Assembly: GCA_017442875.1 (NCBI GenBank)
Contig: JAFSPN010000002.1
Coordinates: forward strand, 1 to 43,123
Origin: Bacilli bacterium
GTDB lineage: Bacteria > Bacillota_I > Bacilli_A > RFN20 > CAG-826
Length of the DNA stretch: 43,123 nt
Reading direction: 5' to 3'
Positions within the stretch are counted from its first letter, which is position 1. Every line of letters begins with the position of its first letter. This document shows positions 1 through 7,873 of the stretch, piece after piece. Under the pieces are notes generated by a model, which searched no databases, was not told the origin of the DNA, and saw nothing but the letters and a program-made list of their open reading frames with translations. Made by a program: the position numbers and the translations under genes.

Positions 1-172
1 CGACCGCATTGTGAGCCTTGTAAACAGCAACGCAGATGCCATAAGGCAGAGAATGAGAAAGGCAAATTTGGTAGGGGAGATAAGGCAAGAGAACTGAATC
101 AAGCCTTGTAGGCATCGCCTAGATAAATGGTTGTCAAAACAGAACATGGCTTATAGGACCGGATACTCACTT
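1..172 (+). ncRNA. rnpB: RNase P RNA, type B, 3' part (5' end outside window)
   Basis: This is the 3' portion of the catalytic RNA of RNase P, which matures tRNA 5' ends. It shows the conserved block CAAATTTGGTAGGGGA (about 63-79), then a GTAGGC...GATAAATGGTTGTC segment, and the terminal block ACAGAACATGGCTTATAGG (about 139-157). These match in order the 3' third of Bacillus-type (type B) RNase P RNA as I remember it. The mature end is probably near 172, just before the AAGGAG ribosome-binding site of pgsA. There is no obvious intrinsic terminator before pgsA, so read-through into pgsA is likely. The start lies upstream of the window. Confidence 0.9.
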
Positions 173-183
173 AAGGAGAAACA

Positions 184-828
184 ATGAATTTACCAACAAA
201 AATCACAGTAACTAGAATAGTTGCCATAGTCATTATGATTATTACGCTTTTTGTTTTAAGCGTTATTCCAGGGTGGCAAACCATCGAAATAGGCAACACG
301 GGTATTAATTTAGTGTTCTTAATCATCTTTGCTTTCTTTGTCTTAGCAAGCTTTACAGACTATCTTGATGGTCATCTTGCAAGAAAAAATAATCAAGTGA
401 CAGATTTAGGAAAATTCTTAGATCCAGTAGCGGACAAACTTTTAATTAATAGCCTTGTAATATTCTTAATTGCTCCAAGCATTTTTGCCCCATATATCCC
501 AGGTGCACTTGGACAAGTAGGATTCAATATGTGGTGCGCGATTATTCTGGTGGCGCGTGATATCGTTGTGGATGCGTTGCGCTTTATCGCTGCCAGCAAA
601 GGGAAAGTTATTTCTGCTAATATCTTCGGTAAATTAAAAACCGTTTTAGAAATGGTCGCCATTGGTGTGGTCTTATTAAACGGCTTCCCATTTAGATATT
701 TTGATGCGACTTGGCCAGCGGGTTTACATATCGCCGACTTCCTAGTTTATTTATGCACCCTTGCTTCGTTATTATCTGGCATCATTTATGTCGTTCAAAA
801 TCGTCACGTCTTTAAGGAAGATAAATAA
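184..828 (+). CDS. pgsA: CDP-diacylglycerol--glycerol-3-phosphate 3-phosphatidyltransferase
   Basis: PgsA makes phosphatidylglycerophosphate from CDP-diacylglycerol and glycerol-3-phosphate, the committed step to phosphatidylglycerol and cardiolipin, in the cytoplasmic membrane. The CDP-alcohol phosphotransferase signature D-x2-DG-x2-AR-x8-G-x3-D-x3-D is complete: Asp59, Asp62-Gly63, Ala66-Arg67, Gly76, Asp80, Asp84. Hydrophobic helices at about 10-28, 42-57, 86-100, 113-130, 150-165 and 182-202 fit the family, and 214 residues is slightly longer than usual because of an insert at 30-40. The ATG has AAGGAG 5 nt upstream. Its stop overlaps the cinA start by one base, and pgsA-cinA-recA is a classic Firmicutes neighbourhood. 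Confidence 0.95.
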   Translation: MNLPTKITVTRIVAIVIMIITLFVLSVIPGWQTIEIGNTGINLVFLIIFAFFVLASFTDYLDGHLARKNNQVTDLGKFLDPVADKLLINSLVIFLIAPSIFAPYIPGALGQVGFNMWCAIILVARDIVVDALRFIAASKGKVISANIFGKLKTVLEMVAIGVVLLNGFPFRYFDATWPAGLHIADFLVYLCTLASLLSGIIYVVQNRHVFKEDK

Positions 829-1301
829 TGGCAACTGTTCAAGAAATCAACCAAATATTCCGTCAATATGGAAGGACATTAGGTTCTGTTGAATCTTTTA
901 CCGGTGGTCTATTTGCAAAAAGCATTACTGCAGTTTCTGGAGCGTCTCACTTTTATAAAGGTGGTTTAGTAACGTATGCTACAGAAGAAAAGAATCGTTT
1001 GATTGGTATTCCTTACGAGGTTATCGATAAATTTGGTGTCGTTTCTAAAGAAGTCGCAACCTTAATGGCGGCGAACGGTCAAAAGGCTCTTAATGTCGAT
1101 TATTGTGTTTCTTTTACAGGTAACGCTGGACCAGAGGCAATGGAAGGAAAACCAGTAGGCGAAGTCTACATCGCCATCGCATCTTACGAGGGTGTCGACG
1201 TCCATAAATACGATTTGGACGGCTCTCGTGAAGAAATTCAACAAAAAGGAGTAGAGCTTGCTCTAGAGCTCTTAAAAAATAAAATTTTTGCAAATAATTG
1301 A
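828..1301 (+). CDS. CinA C-terminal domain protein (nicotinamide-nucleotide amidohydrolase family)
   Basis: A stand-alone CinA C-terminal (PncC-type) domain of 157 residues. The family deamidates nicotinamide mononucleotide to nicotinic acid mononucleotide in NAD salvage. The signature is recognisable: a Glu22-Ser23-x-Thr25-Gly26-Gly27 motif followed by a GAS...GGLVTY segment at 38-50. The residue between Ser and Thr is Phe where most relatives have Cys. The roughly 250-residue N-terminal MoCF-like domain of full CinA is absent, and the ATG overlapping the pgsA stop shows this is the natural start rather than a truncation. It sits between pgsA and recA as in many Firmicutes, where cinA-recA are competence-linked. 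Activity is inferred from the family. Confidence 0.85.
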   Translation: MATVQEINQIFRQYGRTLGSVESFTGGLFAKSITAVSGASHFYKGGLVTYATEEKNRLIGIPYEVIDKFGVVSKEVATLMAANGQKALNVDYCVSFTGNAGPEAMEGKPVGEVYIAIASYEGVDVHKYDLDGSREEIQQKGVELALELLKNKIFANN

Positions 1302-1305
1302 AATT

Positions 1306-1345
1306 TTTTTGGACAAATTTGAAAAAAACACCGATTGGTTAAGTA
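1306..1345 (+). promoter_or_regulatory. SigH/ComX-like promoter element, copy 1 (recA)
   Basis: GGACAAA at 1311-1317, preceded by a run of seven T, is followed after exactly 14 nt by CGATTGG at 1332-1338 and then TTAAGTA. Three other copies in the window (10225, 10689, 23891) keep the same spacing although the bases between differ. It starts immediately after the cinA stop and lies 23 nt before the recA start. The transcription start would fall near 1345, giving a leader of about 15-20 nt with AAGGAG at 1347-1352. The sigma-factor assignment is inference. Confidence 0.55.
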
Positions 1346-1360
1346 TAAGGAGTTAATTTT

Positions 1361-2362
1361 ATGGCAAAAGAAAAAGAAAACTTAAATGCCGATACGTTAG
1401 ATGAAACGTTGAAGCAAATTCAAAAGCTATTTGGCAAAGGTTCTGTCATGCGTCTCGGCGATCGAGAGTCCGTTGATGTTGACGCCATTCCATCTGGTTC
1501 ATTACTCATCGATGAAGCATTAGGCGTTGGTGGTTATCCAAAAGGTCGTATCATCGAAATCTTTGGACCTGAGAGTAGTGGTAAGACAACGTTAGCGTTG
1601 CATGCAATCGCAGAATGTCAAAAGAATGGTGGTCGCGCTGCATTCATTGATGCTGAACACGCGATTGATCCAGTCTACGCGAAAAACTTAGGTGTCGATA
1701 TTAACGAATTAATCCTTTCTCAACCAGATAATGGTGAACAAGCATTAGAAATCGTTGAAATGCTTGCTAACTCCGGTGGTGTGAATTTGATTATCGTTGA
1801 TAGCGTCGCTGCATTAGTCCCTCAAGCCGAACTTGATGGCGAGATGGGTGATTCCTCAGTTGGTTTACAAGCCCGCTTAATGAGCAAGGCAATGCGTAAA
1901 ATCGCTGGTATTCTTAACAAGAAAGAATGCGCGGTTATCTTCATCAACCAATTAAGAGAAAAAGTTGGTGTGATGTATGGCAATCCCGAAACCACATCCG
2001 GTGGTCGCGCTCTTAAGTTCTACGCCTCCATTCGTATCGACATCCGTCGTACTGAAGCAATCAAACAAGGCGCTGATATCATTGGTAACACATGTAGAGT
2101 GAAAATTGTTAAGAACAAAGTTTCCCCACCATTCAAACAATGTGAAATCGACATTATCTATGGTCAAGGCATTTCTAAAGAAGGCGAAATCCTCGATCGC
2201 GCTGTCGAACTTGGTTTCATTAAGAAGAGTGGTTCTTGGTTCGAATATAATGGCAGCAAGATTGCTCAAGGTCGTGATGCCGCAAAGCTTTACCTTAAAG
2301 AGAACGAAGACGTCGCCAACGAACTTTTAGAAAAAATTAAAACTGGCGTTGTCACCGAATAA
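1361..2362 (+). CDS. recA: Recombinase RecA
   Basis: RecA forms ATP-dependent filaments on single-stranded DNA for homologous recombination and DNA-damage signalling. Visible: Walker A GPESSGKT at 69-76, the catalytic Glu in DAEHAIDP (Glu99), Walker B LIIVDS at 143-148, loop L1 after [10 protein letters not shown] (about 161-175), and the conserved [16 protein letters not shown] and [10 protein letters not shown] blocks of L2 (about 195-220). At 333 residues it is slightly short because the acidic C-terminal tail common in other RecA proteins is almost missing. AAGGAG precedes the ATG by 8 nt. I see no DinR/LexA-type box upstream. The gene is instead preceded by the GGACAAA-N14-CGATTGG element and closed by an intrinsic terminator. 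Confidence 0.98.
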   Translation: MAKEKENLNADTLDETLKQIQKLFGKGSVMRLGDRESVDVDAIPSGSLLIDEALGVGGYPKGRIIEIFGPESSGKTTLALHAIAECQKNGGRAAFIDAEHAIDPVYAKNLGVDINELILSQPDNGEQALEIVEMLANSGGVNLIIVDSVAALVPQAELDGEMGDSSVGLQARLMSKAMRKIAGILNKKECAVIFINQLREKVGVMYGNPETTSGGRALKFYASIRIDIRRTEAIKQGADIIGNTCRVKIVKNKVSPPFKQCEIDIIYGQGISKEGEILDRAVELGFIKKSGSWFEYNGSKIAQGRDAAKLYLKENEDVANELLEKIKTGVVTE

Positions 2363-2363
2363 G

Positions 2364-2395
2364 AAAATACTTCCGTAACCAACCGGAAGTTTTCT
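2364..2395 (+). terminator. Intrinsic terminator of recA
   Basis: Perfect stem ACTTCCG (2369-2375) / CGGAAGT (2384-2390) with an 8-nt loop, followed by TTTTCTT, directly after the recA stop. Confidence 0.85.
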
Positions 2396-2483
2396 TACCC
2401 TGTTTTTGTTATACCTTTGACAAAGCAAAGTCGTTAAAACTCGGAACGAATACCTCTCTTTCACGGAAGGGAGGTGATGTGTG

Positions 2484-2567
2484 ATGAAACAATTCAAGGA
2501 TTTCATATACGTTTTGATCCTAATTGTGATTTGCCTCTTTTTGTGTCTTTTGCTGAAACTGACATAA
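2484..2567 (+). CDS. 27-residue single-membrane-segment peptide, candidate type I toxin
   Basis: A very small ORF with a strong ribosome-binding site (GGGAGGTGATG, 2469-2479) just upstream of ATG 2484; a GTG at 2481 is also in frame. The peptide has a short charged start (MKQFKDF), then about 17 very hydrophobic residues rich in Leu, Ile, Val and Cys (residues 8-24), and ends LKLT. This is the shape of type I toxin and holin-like toxin peptides such as TxpA, BsrG and Fst. It stands alone between the terminators of recA and the rny promoter region, and its 3' end is covered by a predicted antisense RNA. I recognise the class by architecture, not by a specific homologue. It is too short to be called by usual gene finders. 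Confidence 0.6.
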   Translation: MKQFKDFIYVLILIVICLFLCLLLKLT

Positions 2568-2622
2568 AAAAAGAATCCCTTGAAACTTAAGCCGTAAAGT
2601 GTCTGAGAGGATTCGTTCTTCT
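2568..2622 (-). ncRNA. Candidate antisense RNA to the 27-residue peptide gene
   Basis: On the minus strand a near-consensus sigma-A promoter reads TTAACA (2657-2652), 17-nt spacer, TATAAT (2634-2629), predicting a start near 2622. About 10 nt later comes a hairpin with stem GAATCC/GGATTC (bases 2614-2609 and 2578-2573), followed by a run of seven T on that strand (2572-2566). This would give an RNA of about 55-60 nt overlapping the stop codon and 3' untranslated part of the peptide gene, the classic layout of a type I antitoxin. The same hairpin can also terminate the sense transcript. Confidence 0.55.
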
Positions 2623-2628
2623 GGCTAC

Positions 2629-2657
2629 ATTATAACAAAGCTTTTTATGCTTGTTAA
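2629..2657 (-). promoter_or_regulatory. Sigma-A promoter of the antisense RNA
   Basis: Minus-strand TTAACA at 2657-2652 (5 of 6 consensus positions), 17-nt spacer, perfect TATAAT at 2634-2629. No minus-strand protein gene lies downstream, only the toxin-like locus. Confidence 0.65.
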
Positions 2658-2662
2658 TGAGT

Positions 2663-2749
2663 GTGAGAAGTTTTTTGTTTTCAAAAAAGGAACAACAATC
2701 TATAATTATTTTGTACCCTTCGAAAAGGTACTTACCTATAGATTCTCAC
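2663..2749. other. Nested inverted repeats, possible structured RNA
   Basis: Three nested complementary segments: GTGAG (2663-2667) with CTCAC (2745-2749), AATCTATA (2697-2704) with TATAGATT (2737-2744), and GTACC (2713-2717) with GGTAC (2727-2731). Together they can form one long, interrupted hairpin of about 87 nt with a 9-nt loop. It lies next to the antisense promoter and upstream of the rny promoter region. No protein or known RNA family is recognised here. Confidence 0.35.
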
Positions 2750-2758
2750 TAGAGAACT

Positions 2759-2846
2759 TTGTTATCAGGCTTGCCTGTTAGTTATATAAAAATGCATTTT
2801 CCCTTTTAAATTAGGGGCATTTTAGGTAAAGTCCACTATGTGGACT
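2759..2846 (+). promoter_or_regulatory. Probable rny promoter with palindromes and attenuator-like hairpin
   Basis: TTGTTA (2759-2764), 17-nt spacer and TTATAT (2782-2787) form a plausible promoter. The spacer contains a perfect palindrome CAGGC-tt-GCCTG (2766-2777), a possible operator. Just past the expected start is a hairpin AAAATGC (2789-2795) / GCATTTT (2817-2823) with an inner CCC/GGG pairing. It is followed by a second perfect inverted repeat AGTCCAC-tat-GTGGACT (2830-2846). This looks like layered control of the rny operon; assignment is inference. Confidence 0.35.
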
Positions 2847-2883
2847 AACTATAGCTATAAGCTTATAGAAAGGAACAACAATT

Positions 2884-4437
2884 ATGATGCCAATTTGGTT
2901 AGGTGTCCTTATTGGTGTGCTTTGTTTAGTTGCGGGTGCCGCTGTTACTTTTTTAATTCCTTTTGTCAGGAAGAATTTCGCCAAGAATAATGCAAAAAAG
3001 ATAATTCGCGATGCCGAAATTAAAGCGGAACACATTACCAAAAACGCACAACTTGACGGCAAACAAGCGGTCAACGAACTAAAACAAGAAGCCAATAAAG
3101 AAATTCATGAAAGAAAACAAGAATTACAACAACAAGAAAGATCTCTTCAACAAAGAGAACAAAACATCGATCGTCGTGATGCGGCTTTATTAGCCAAGGA
3201 AAATTCTTTAGACGAAAAGAATGAAACATTAACTCGTCGTTTAAAAGAAATGGACCGTAAAGAAGCCCAACTTCAAGAAAAGATTGATAGCATTATTTCC
3301 GAACTTGAAAAGGTCGCTCAAATGTCCACTCAAGAAGCCAGAGATGAACTCTTTGCAAGAGTGGAATCTAAAGTCAGCAAAGAAATCGCTGCCTTCATCA
3401 AACAAAAAGAAGAAGAAGCTAAAGAAGAATGCGATGAAAAGGCTAAAGAATTACTCGGCTTTGCCGTTTCTCGTTACGCGCAAGAAGTCACAACCGAAAG
3501 AACCGTTTCCGTTGTCGCTTTACCAAGCGATGAGATGAAAGGTCGTATCATTGGTCGTGAAGGTAGAAACATCCGTTCTTTGGAACAGCTTTTAGGTGTT
3601 GATTTAATTATCGATGACACTCCAGAAGTTATTACCGTTTCTTGCTTCAACCCAATTAGAAGAGAAATTGCAAGATTATCTCTTGAAGCTTTAATTAAGG
3701 ATGGCCGTATTCAACCAGGTAGAATTGAAGAAATCGTCGAAAAATGCAAGAAGGAAGTCGAAGAAAGCATTCATAAAGCCGGTCAAGAAGTGGCCTTCAA
3801 ACTTGGTTTACCAAGAATTAACAAAGAATTATTAGACTATGTCGGTAGATTAAAATACCGTACCTCATATGGTCAAAACGCTTTAGACCACTCTGTCGAA
3901 GTCGCTTATTTATGTGGCATTATGGCCGCAGAACTCGGCTTAGATCAAAACCTTGCTAAGAGAGCAGGTTTACTCCATGACGTTGGCAAAGCCGCTGACT
4001 TTGAAATGGATGGTAGCCACGTTGAAATCGGTAGCAGACTCGCTAAGAAATACGGTGAAAACGATGTTGTTATCAACTCCATTGAATCTCACCATGGCGA
4101 TTGCCCAGCCAAATATGTTATCGCTAACTTAGTCCAAGCCGCTGATACATTAAGCGCAGCGCGTCCAGGTGCCAGAAGTGAAATTTTAGAAAATTACATC
4201 AAACGTATCGAACAACTTGAAGAAATCTGCAAGTCTTATGATGGCGTTTATCAATCATACGCGATGCAATCAGGTCGTGAATTACGTGTCATGGTTATTC
4301 CAGAAAAGATCGATGACGTGGGTGCCTTTAAGCTCGCTAGAGACATCAAAGAGCGCATTGAAAATGAGATGACCTATCCCGGTCAAATCAAAGTCTCGGT
4401 CATTAGAGAATACCGCGCTATTGAAACCGCGAAATAG
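2884..4437 (+). CDS. rny: Ribonuclease Y
   Basis: RNase Y is the membrane-anchored endoribonuclease that starts mRNA decay in many Firmicutes. Domain order is complete: an N-terminal membrane segment (about 5-27), a long charged coiled coil rich in Glu, Lys and Gln (about 35-190), a KH RNA-binding domain with the [10 protein letters not shown] loop at 220-229, and an HD phosphohydrolase domain whose catalytic His365-Asp366 sits in LLHDVGKA. The length of 517 residues matches the family. Of two consecutive ATGs, the one at 2884 has AAAGGA 9 nt upstream. It leads a cluster with ymdB, miaB and ylbF, all RNA-related, as in Bacillus. The upstream region holds several palindromes. Confidence 0.97.
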   Translation: MMPIWLGVLIGVLCLVAGAAVTFLIPFVRKNFAKNNAKKIIRDAEIKAEHITKNAQLDGKQAVNELKQEANKEIHERKQELQQQERSLQQREQNIDRRDAALLAKENSLDEKNETLTRRLKEMDRKEAQLQEKIDSIISELEKVAQMSTQEARDELFARVESKVSKEIAAFIKQKEEEAKEECDEKAKELLGFAVSRYAQEVTTERTVSVVALPSDEMKGRIIGREGRNIRSLEQLLGVDLIIDDTPEVITVSCFNPIRREIARLSLEALIKDGRIQPGRIEEIVEKCKKEVEESIHKAGQEVAFKLGLPRINKELLDYVGRLKYRTSYGQNALDHSVEVAYLCGIMAAELGLDQNLAKRAGLLHDVGKAADFEMDGSHVEIGSRLAKKYGENDVVINSIESHHGDCPAKYVIANLVQAADTLSAARPGARSEILENYIKRIEQLEEICKSYDGVYQSYAMQSGRELRVMVIPEKIDDVGAFKLARDIKERIENEMTYPGQIKVSVIREYRAIETAK

Positions 4438-4465
4438 TAGCCCTGTTTCATAGAAAGATATTGAT

Positions 4466-5254
4466 TTGAAAATATTATTTATCGGTGATGTGGTCGGTCG
4501 TGTTGGCCGCCGCATGCTCAAAGAAAGAATCCCATATTACGTTAACAAGTACGAGATTGATTTTGTTATCGCTAACGGAGAGAACGCTACGCACGGCAAA
4601 GGTTTGAATAGAAATCACTATTTCGAACTTTTAGATGCGGGAGTGGATGTCATCACTTTGGGCAATCATTATATGAGCAAAAGCGAAATACTTCGTTATA
4701 TCGATGGTGTTGATCGTTTAGTTAGACCTCTAAACTTATTAAAAGAGTTTCCTGGCGAAGGTAGTGTGGTCTTTGAAGTCAATGGTGTGAGCGTGAGAGT
4801 CACTAATGTCATGGGGTCCGCATTTATGGGTGAAGATGTTAATTCCCCGTATTATTCTGTTATTACTTTATTAAGTGAAGAAGAACCCGCAACTATTCAT
4901 ATCGTTGATTTCCACGCTGAAGCTACAGGAGAAAAGCAAGCTTTTGCCTTCGCTTTAGATGGTAAAGTTAGTGCGGTTTTAGGAACTCATACCCATGTGC
5001 AAACTAATGACGCTCATATTTTACCTAAAGGTACTGCTTTTATAAGCGATGTTGGTATGACTGGCTATGCTGATGGAGTATTAGGTTCCACAAGCGAAAC
5101 AGTGGTCAATAAACTCATCTATGGCCAACAAAGTAAATTCCAAACTCCAGATGAAGGAAGAGGCTTATTCTCTGCGGTCGTTCTCGATATCGACGATATA
5201 AGCGGTCTAGCCAAACAAATATTTCCAATTTATTATTTAGAAAATGAAAACTAA
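4466..5254 (+). CDS. ymdB: YmdB-family metallophosphoesterase (2',3'-cyclic nucleotide 2'-phosphodiesterase)
   Basis: A calcineurin-like phosphoesterase of the YmdB/TIGR00282 family, which acts on 2',3'-cyclic nucleotides and, in Bacillus, influences RNase Y-dependent mRNA levels, motility and biofilm choice. Metal-binding motifs are visible: GDVVGRVGR at 7-15 (Asp8), Asn-Gly-Glu-Asn at 37-40, GNH at 66-68, DFHAE near 148-152 and GTHTHVQTND near 175-184. The start is TTG at 4466. It gives the family's usual MKILFIGDVVG N-terminus, and no ATG alternative is suitable; the ribosome-binding site (AGAAAGA) is weak. It follows rny by 28 nt and its end overlaps miaB by 11 nt. Confidence 0.92.
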   Translation: MKILFIGDVVGRVGRRMLKERIPYYVNKYEIDFVIANGENATHGKGLNRNHYFELLDAGVDVITLGNHYMSKSEILRYIDGVDRLVRPLNLLKEFPGEGSVVFEVNGVSVRVTNVMGSAFMGEDVNSPYYSVITLLSEEEPATIHIVDFHAEATGEKQAFAFALDGKVSAVLGTHTHVQTNDAHILPKGTAFISDVGMTGYADGVLGSTSETVVNKLIYGQQSKFQTPDEGRGLFSAVVLDIDDISGLAKQIFPIYYLENEN

Positions 5255-6683
5255 GATTATTAACACTCCTGATATGCTTAAAGCGGCGTCCCGCAAGAGA
5301 CAGCCAACTGTTTTCGTGCCCGCTTCTTTTGATAAAAAAGATGAATTAGAGGCGCTCACTAAAGGCGAAAAATATTATATCCATACATATGGCTGTCAGG
5401 CTAATGTGAGAGACGAAGAGACAATGCGCGGCATGCTTGAGGATGTTGGCTATTCCCAAGCCGATAAACCAGAAGATGCCCAGTTAATTATCATCAATAC
5501 TTGCGCTGTTAGAGAAAACGCTGAAGATAAAGTATACGGTGAAATTGGTAACCTTAAAATTTTAAGAAAGAAAAACAAAAAGCTTATCTTAGCCATCTGT
5601 GGTTGCATGGTGGAACAACCAGAAATCTTAAAAAGATTAATGGAAACATTCAAAGAAGTTAACTTATATTTTGGTACGCATGAAATACCAGATTTATATT
5701 CTTTAATTTACCAAGTTAAAACCAGCGAACAAATTGTCGTTGCAATCGAAAGCAAACCTGGTGAAGTAGTGGAAATCAAACCCGCTAGAAGAAGCAATGA
5801 ATATAAGGCTTTCGTTAATGTCATTTATGGATGCGATAAATTCTGTACATATTGTATCGTTCCTTATACAAGAGGCAAGGAAAGAAGTAGACACTTTGAT
5901 GACGTCATCAAGGAATGCGAAGAACTTGTGGAACTTGGCTATCAAGAAATCACCTTATTAGGCCAAAACGTTAATGCTTATGGCAAAGATTTAGACGAAG
6001 GTAAAGACTTCGCCGATCTATTAGAAGCGGTCGCTAAACTCGGTATTCCGCGTTTAAGATTCACAACTTCTCACCCATGGGATTTCTCAAGTAAGATGAT
6101 TGATATCATCGCTAAATATCCAAATATCATGAAGTTCATTCATTTACCCGTTCAATCCGGTAATGACCGCGTTTTAAAAGCGATGGGTAGAAGATATACT
6201 AGAGAACAATATTTAGCCCTTGTTAAAGAAATGAGAGAAAAGATTCCCGGCTTAGCCTTATCCACAGATATCATTGTTGGGTTCCCAAATGAAACAGAAG
6301 AAGAATTCAAAGATACCTTATCACTTGTCGATATCGTTAAATATGAAGCCGCTTTTACATTCATTTATTCGCCAAGAAAAGGCACACCTGCCGCCAAGAT
6401 TGAAGATAATGTTTCTAAAGAAACAAAATCCGCTAGATTCATGGAACTTGTTAAACACTTAGAAAAGCATATTGAAGAGCATAGCGCTTCCTTAGTTAAT
6501 AAAACATTTGATGTTTTAGTGGATGGTGTTAGCAAGAATGATAAAGATATGTATTCTGGCTATACTGAAGAAAATAAACTCGTCCACTTCAAAGGATCAG
6601 AAGATCTCATTGGCAAGATTGTAAAAGTTAAAATACTTGAGTCCCACACTTATTCCATGATTGGAGAAATCGTTAATGGATAA
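5244..6683 (+). CDS. miaB: tRNA-2-methylthio-N6-dimethylallyladenosine synthase MiaB
   Basis: MiaB is a radical-SAM methylthiotransferase that adds a methylthio group to i6A37 in tRNAs reading UNN codons. The N-terminal UPF0004 domain carries the three cluster-binding cysteines Cys51 (YGCQANVRD), Cys87 (INTCAVRE) and Cys121 (CGCMVEQ). The radical-SAM motif C-x3-C-x2-C is Cys197, Cys201, Cys204. A C-terminal TRAM domain follows from about 415. Length 479 fits, with a short N-terminal extension of about 40 residues before the YYIHTYGC block. Its substrate is made by MiaA, encoded nearby at 6992. It overlaps ymdB upstream and ylbF downstream. Confidence 0.97.
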   Translation: MKTKIINTPDMLKAASRKRQPTVFVPASFDKKDELEALTKGEKYYIHTYGCQANVRDEETMRGMLEDVGYSQADKPEDAQLIIINTCAVRENAEDKVYGEIGNLKILRKKNKKLILAICGCMVEQPEILKRLMETFKEVNLYFGTHEIPDLYSLIYQVKTSEQIVVAIESKPGEVVEIKPARRSNEYKAFVNVIYGCDKFCTYCIVPYTRGKERSRHFDDVIKECEELVELGYQEITLLGQNVNAYGKDLDEGKDFADLLEAVAKLGIPRLRFTTSHPWDFSSKMIDIIAKYPNIMKFIHLPVQSGNDRVLKAMGRRYTREQYLALVKEMREKIPGLALSTDIIVGFPNETEEEFKDTLSLVDIVKYEAAFTFIYSPRKGTPAAKIEDNVSKETKSARFMELVKHLEKHIEEHSASLVNKTFDVLVDGVSKNDKDMYSGYTEENKLVHFKGSEDLIGKIVKVKILESHTYSMIGEIVNG

Positions 6684-6951
6684 GGTCTTAGAAAAGGCGC
6701 AAGAACTCCGCTGCTTGATTGAAGAAACTAGTGAGTATAAAGAGTATCTTAAAAACAAGGAATTGCTCGAAAATAGCAAGGACGTGATTGAATTAAAGCA
6801 CAATATTGCTAATTTAAAAGCGAAAGGAAAACTAGAAGAAGCGAGAAACTTAGAAAAGCTTTATAACAATCACCCTTTAGTCAACAATTATGAAGCTAGC
6901 AAAGACGCTCTATATCAACTATTAAAAACAATCGAATCAATTATTAAATAA
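6676..6951 (+). CDS. YlbF/YmcA-family regulator
   Basis: A 91-residue, largely helical, charged protein of the YlbF/YmcA family. In Bacillus, YlbF, YmcA and YaaT form the Y-complex that directs RNase Y to some transcripts and affects sporulation, competence and biofilm. Its place in the same cluster as rny supports this. The ATG at 6676, overlapping the end of miaB by 8 nt with GGAG about 10 nt upstream, is preferred over an in-frame TTG at 6661. Whether it corresponds to YlbF or YmcA cannot be decided here. Confidence 0.8.
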   Translation: MDKVLEKAQELRCLIEETSEYKEYLKNKELLENSKDVIELKHNIANLKAKGKLEEARNLEKLYNNHPLVNNYEASKDALYQLLKTIESIIK

Positions 6952-6976
6952 ATGCGATTAAATTCGCATTTTTTTA
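6951..6976 (+). terminator. Intrinsic terminator after the rny-ymdB-miaB-ylbF cluster
   Basis: Stem AATGCGA (6951-6957) / TCGCATT (6964-6970) with a 6-nt loop and a following T run. The first base overlaps the ylbF stop codon. Confidence 0.85.
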
Positions 6977-6991
6977 TGATATGATAATCAC

Positions 6992-7873
6992 ATGCTAATC
7001 GTTATCGTTGGACCAACAGGGTGCGGCAAAACCGAAATCGCTTTAAAGTTAGCGGATTTTTATCACGCCCCAATTATTAATGCTGATGCCTTTCAAATAT
7101 ATAAAGGAATGGACATTGGAACAGCAAAGATTGAAAGAGGTAGTGAAGATTACAAAAGACACAGTCTTTTAGATATCATTACACCCAATCAAACTTATTC
7201 AGTCAAGCAATATCAAGAAGACTTTAGAAAGACATATTTAGAATTAAAGAAAACCAGCAAGAATATCATCGTCTGTGGTGGTACAGGCTTATATATAAAA
7301 GCCGCTTTATACGATTATCATTTTGAAGATGAAGAAGAAGTTGATCTTTCTGATTTAGAAAGCCTCAGCAATAACGAACTTTATGAGCTTCTTAAAAAGC
7401 TTGATCCAAAGGCTGCTGAGTCCATTCACATGAATAACCGTAAAAGAGTTATTAGAGCCATTCAAATCGCTAGGACTCACAATACAAACAAGAGTGAAAG
7501 CATCGATAAACAAGAACACGCTCTCTATTTTAAAGAAGAAACTGTTAAGTTCTATTTTTTGAATCCAAATCGAGATGAACTATATGAGAAAATCAATGCA
7601 CGTGTCGATTTAATGATGGAAAAAGGTTTAGTTAACGAAGTTCAAGGTTTGTTGAGACATTACAACTTTTCTCAAACCGCTAGAGCGGCGATAGGTTATA
7701 AAGAAGTAATTGAATATCTGCAAGGTGACTATTCTTTAGAAGAATGTATTGAACTCATCAAAAAGAGAACGAGAAATTACGCCAAAAGGCAAGTTACATT
7801 CTTTAAACACCAATTACCTTGTATCGAATTTGATAACAAAGAAGCTTTGCTTCAGGAAGCGATGAAAAAATGA
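6992..7873 (+). CDS. miaA: tRNA dimethylallyltransferase MiaA
   Basis: MiaA transfers a dimethylallyl group from DMAPP to A37 of tRNAs reading UNN codons, making the substrate for MiaB. The P-loop GPTGCGKT lies at 7-14, with the INADAFQIYKGMDIGTAK block at about 33-50 and the CGGTGLYIKAALYDY block at about 94-108. Length 293 is normal. No Shine-Dalgarno sequence precedes the ATG. A TATGATA/GATAAT stretch ends only 3-12 nt upstream, right after the preceding terminator, so the mRNA may be nearly leaderless. DMAPP is available through the MEP pathway (ispF is in this window). It overlaps the next gene by 4 nt (ATGA). Confidence 0.96.
   Translation: MLIVIVGPTGCGKTEIALKLADFYHAPIINADAFQIYKGMDIGTAKIERGSEDYKRHSLLDIITPNQTYSVKQYQEDFRKTYLELKKTSKNIIVCGGTGLYIKAALYDYHFEDEEEVDLSDLESLSNNELYELLKKLDPKAAESIHMNNRKRVIRAIQIARTHNTNKSESIDKQEHALYFKEETVKFYFLNPNRDELYEKINARVDLMMEKGLVNEVQGLLRHYNFSQTARAAIGYKEVIEYLQGDYSLEECIELIKKRTRNYAKRQVTFFKHQLPCIEFDNKEALLQEAMKK

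Noticed and set aside
2599-2781. 60-codon ORF between the toxin-like locus and rny
   Set aside because: It runs through the antisense promoter, nested stems and the rny promoter region, has no ribosome-binding site and a random-looking composition.
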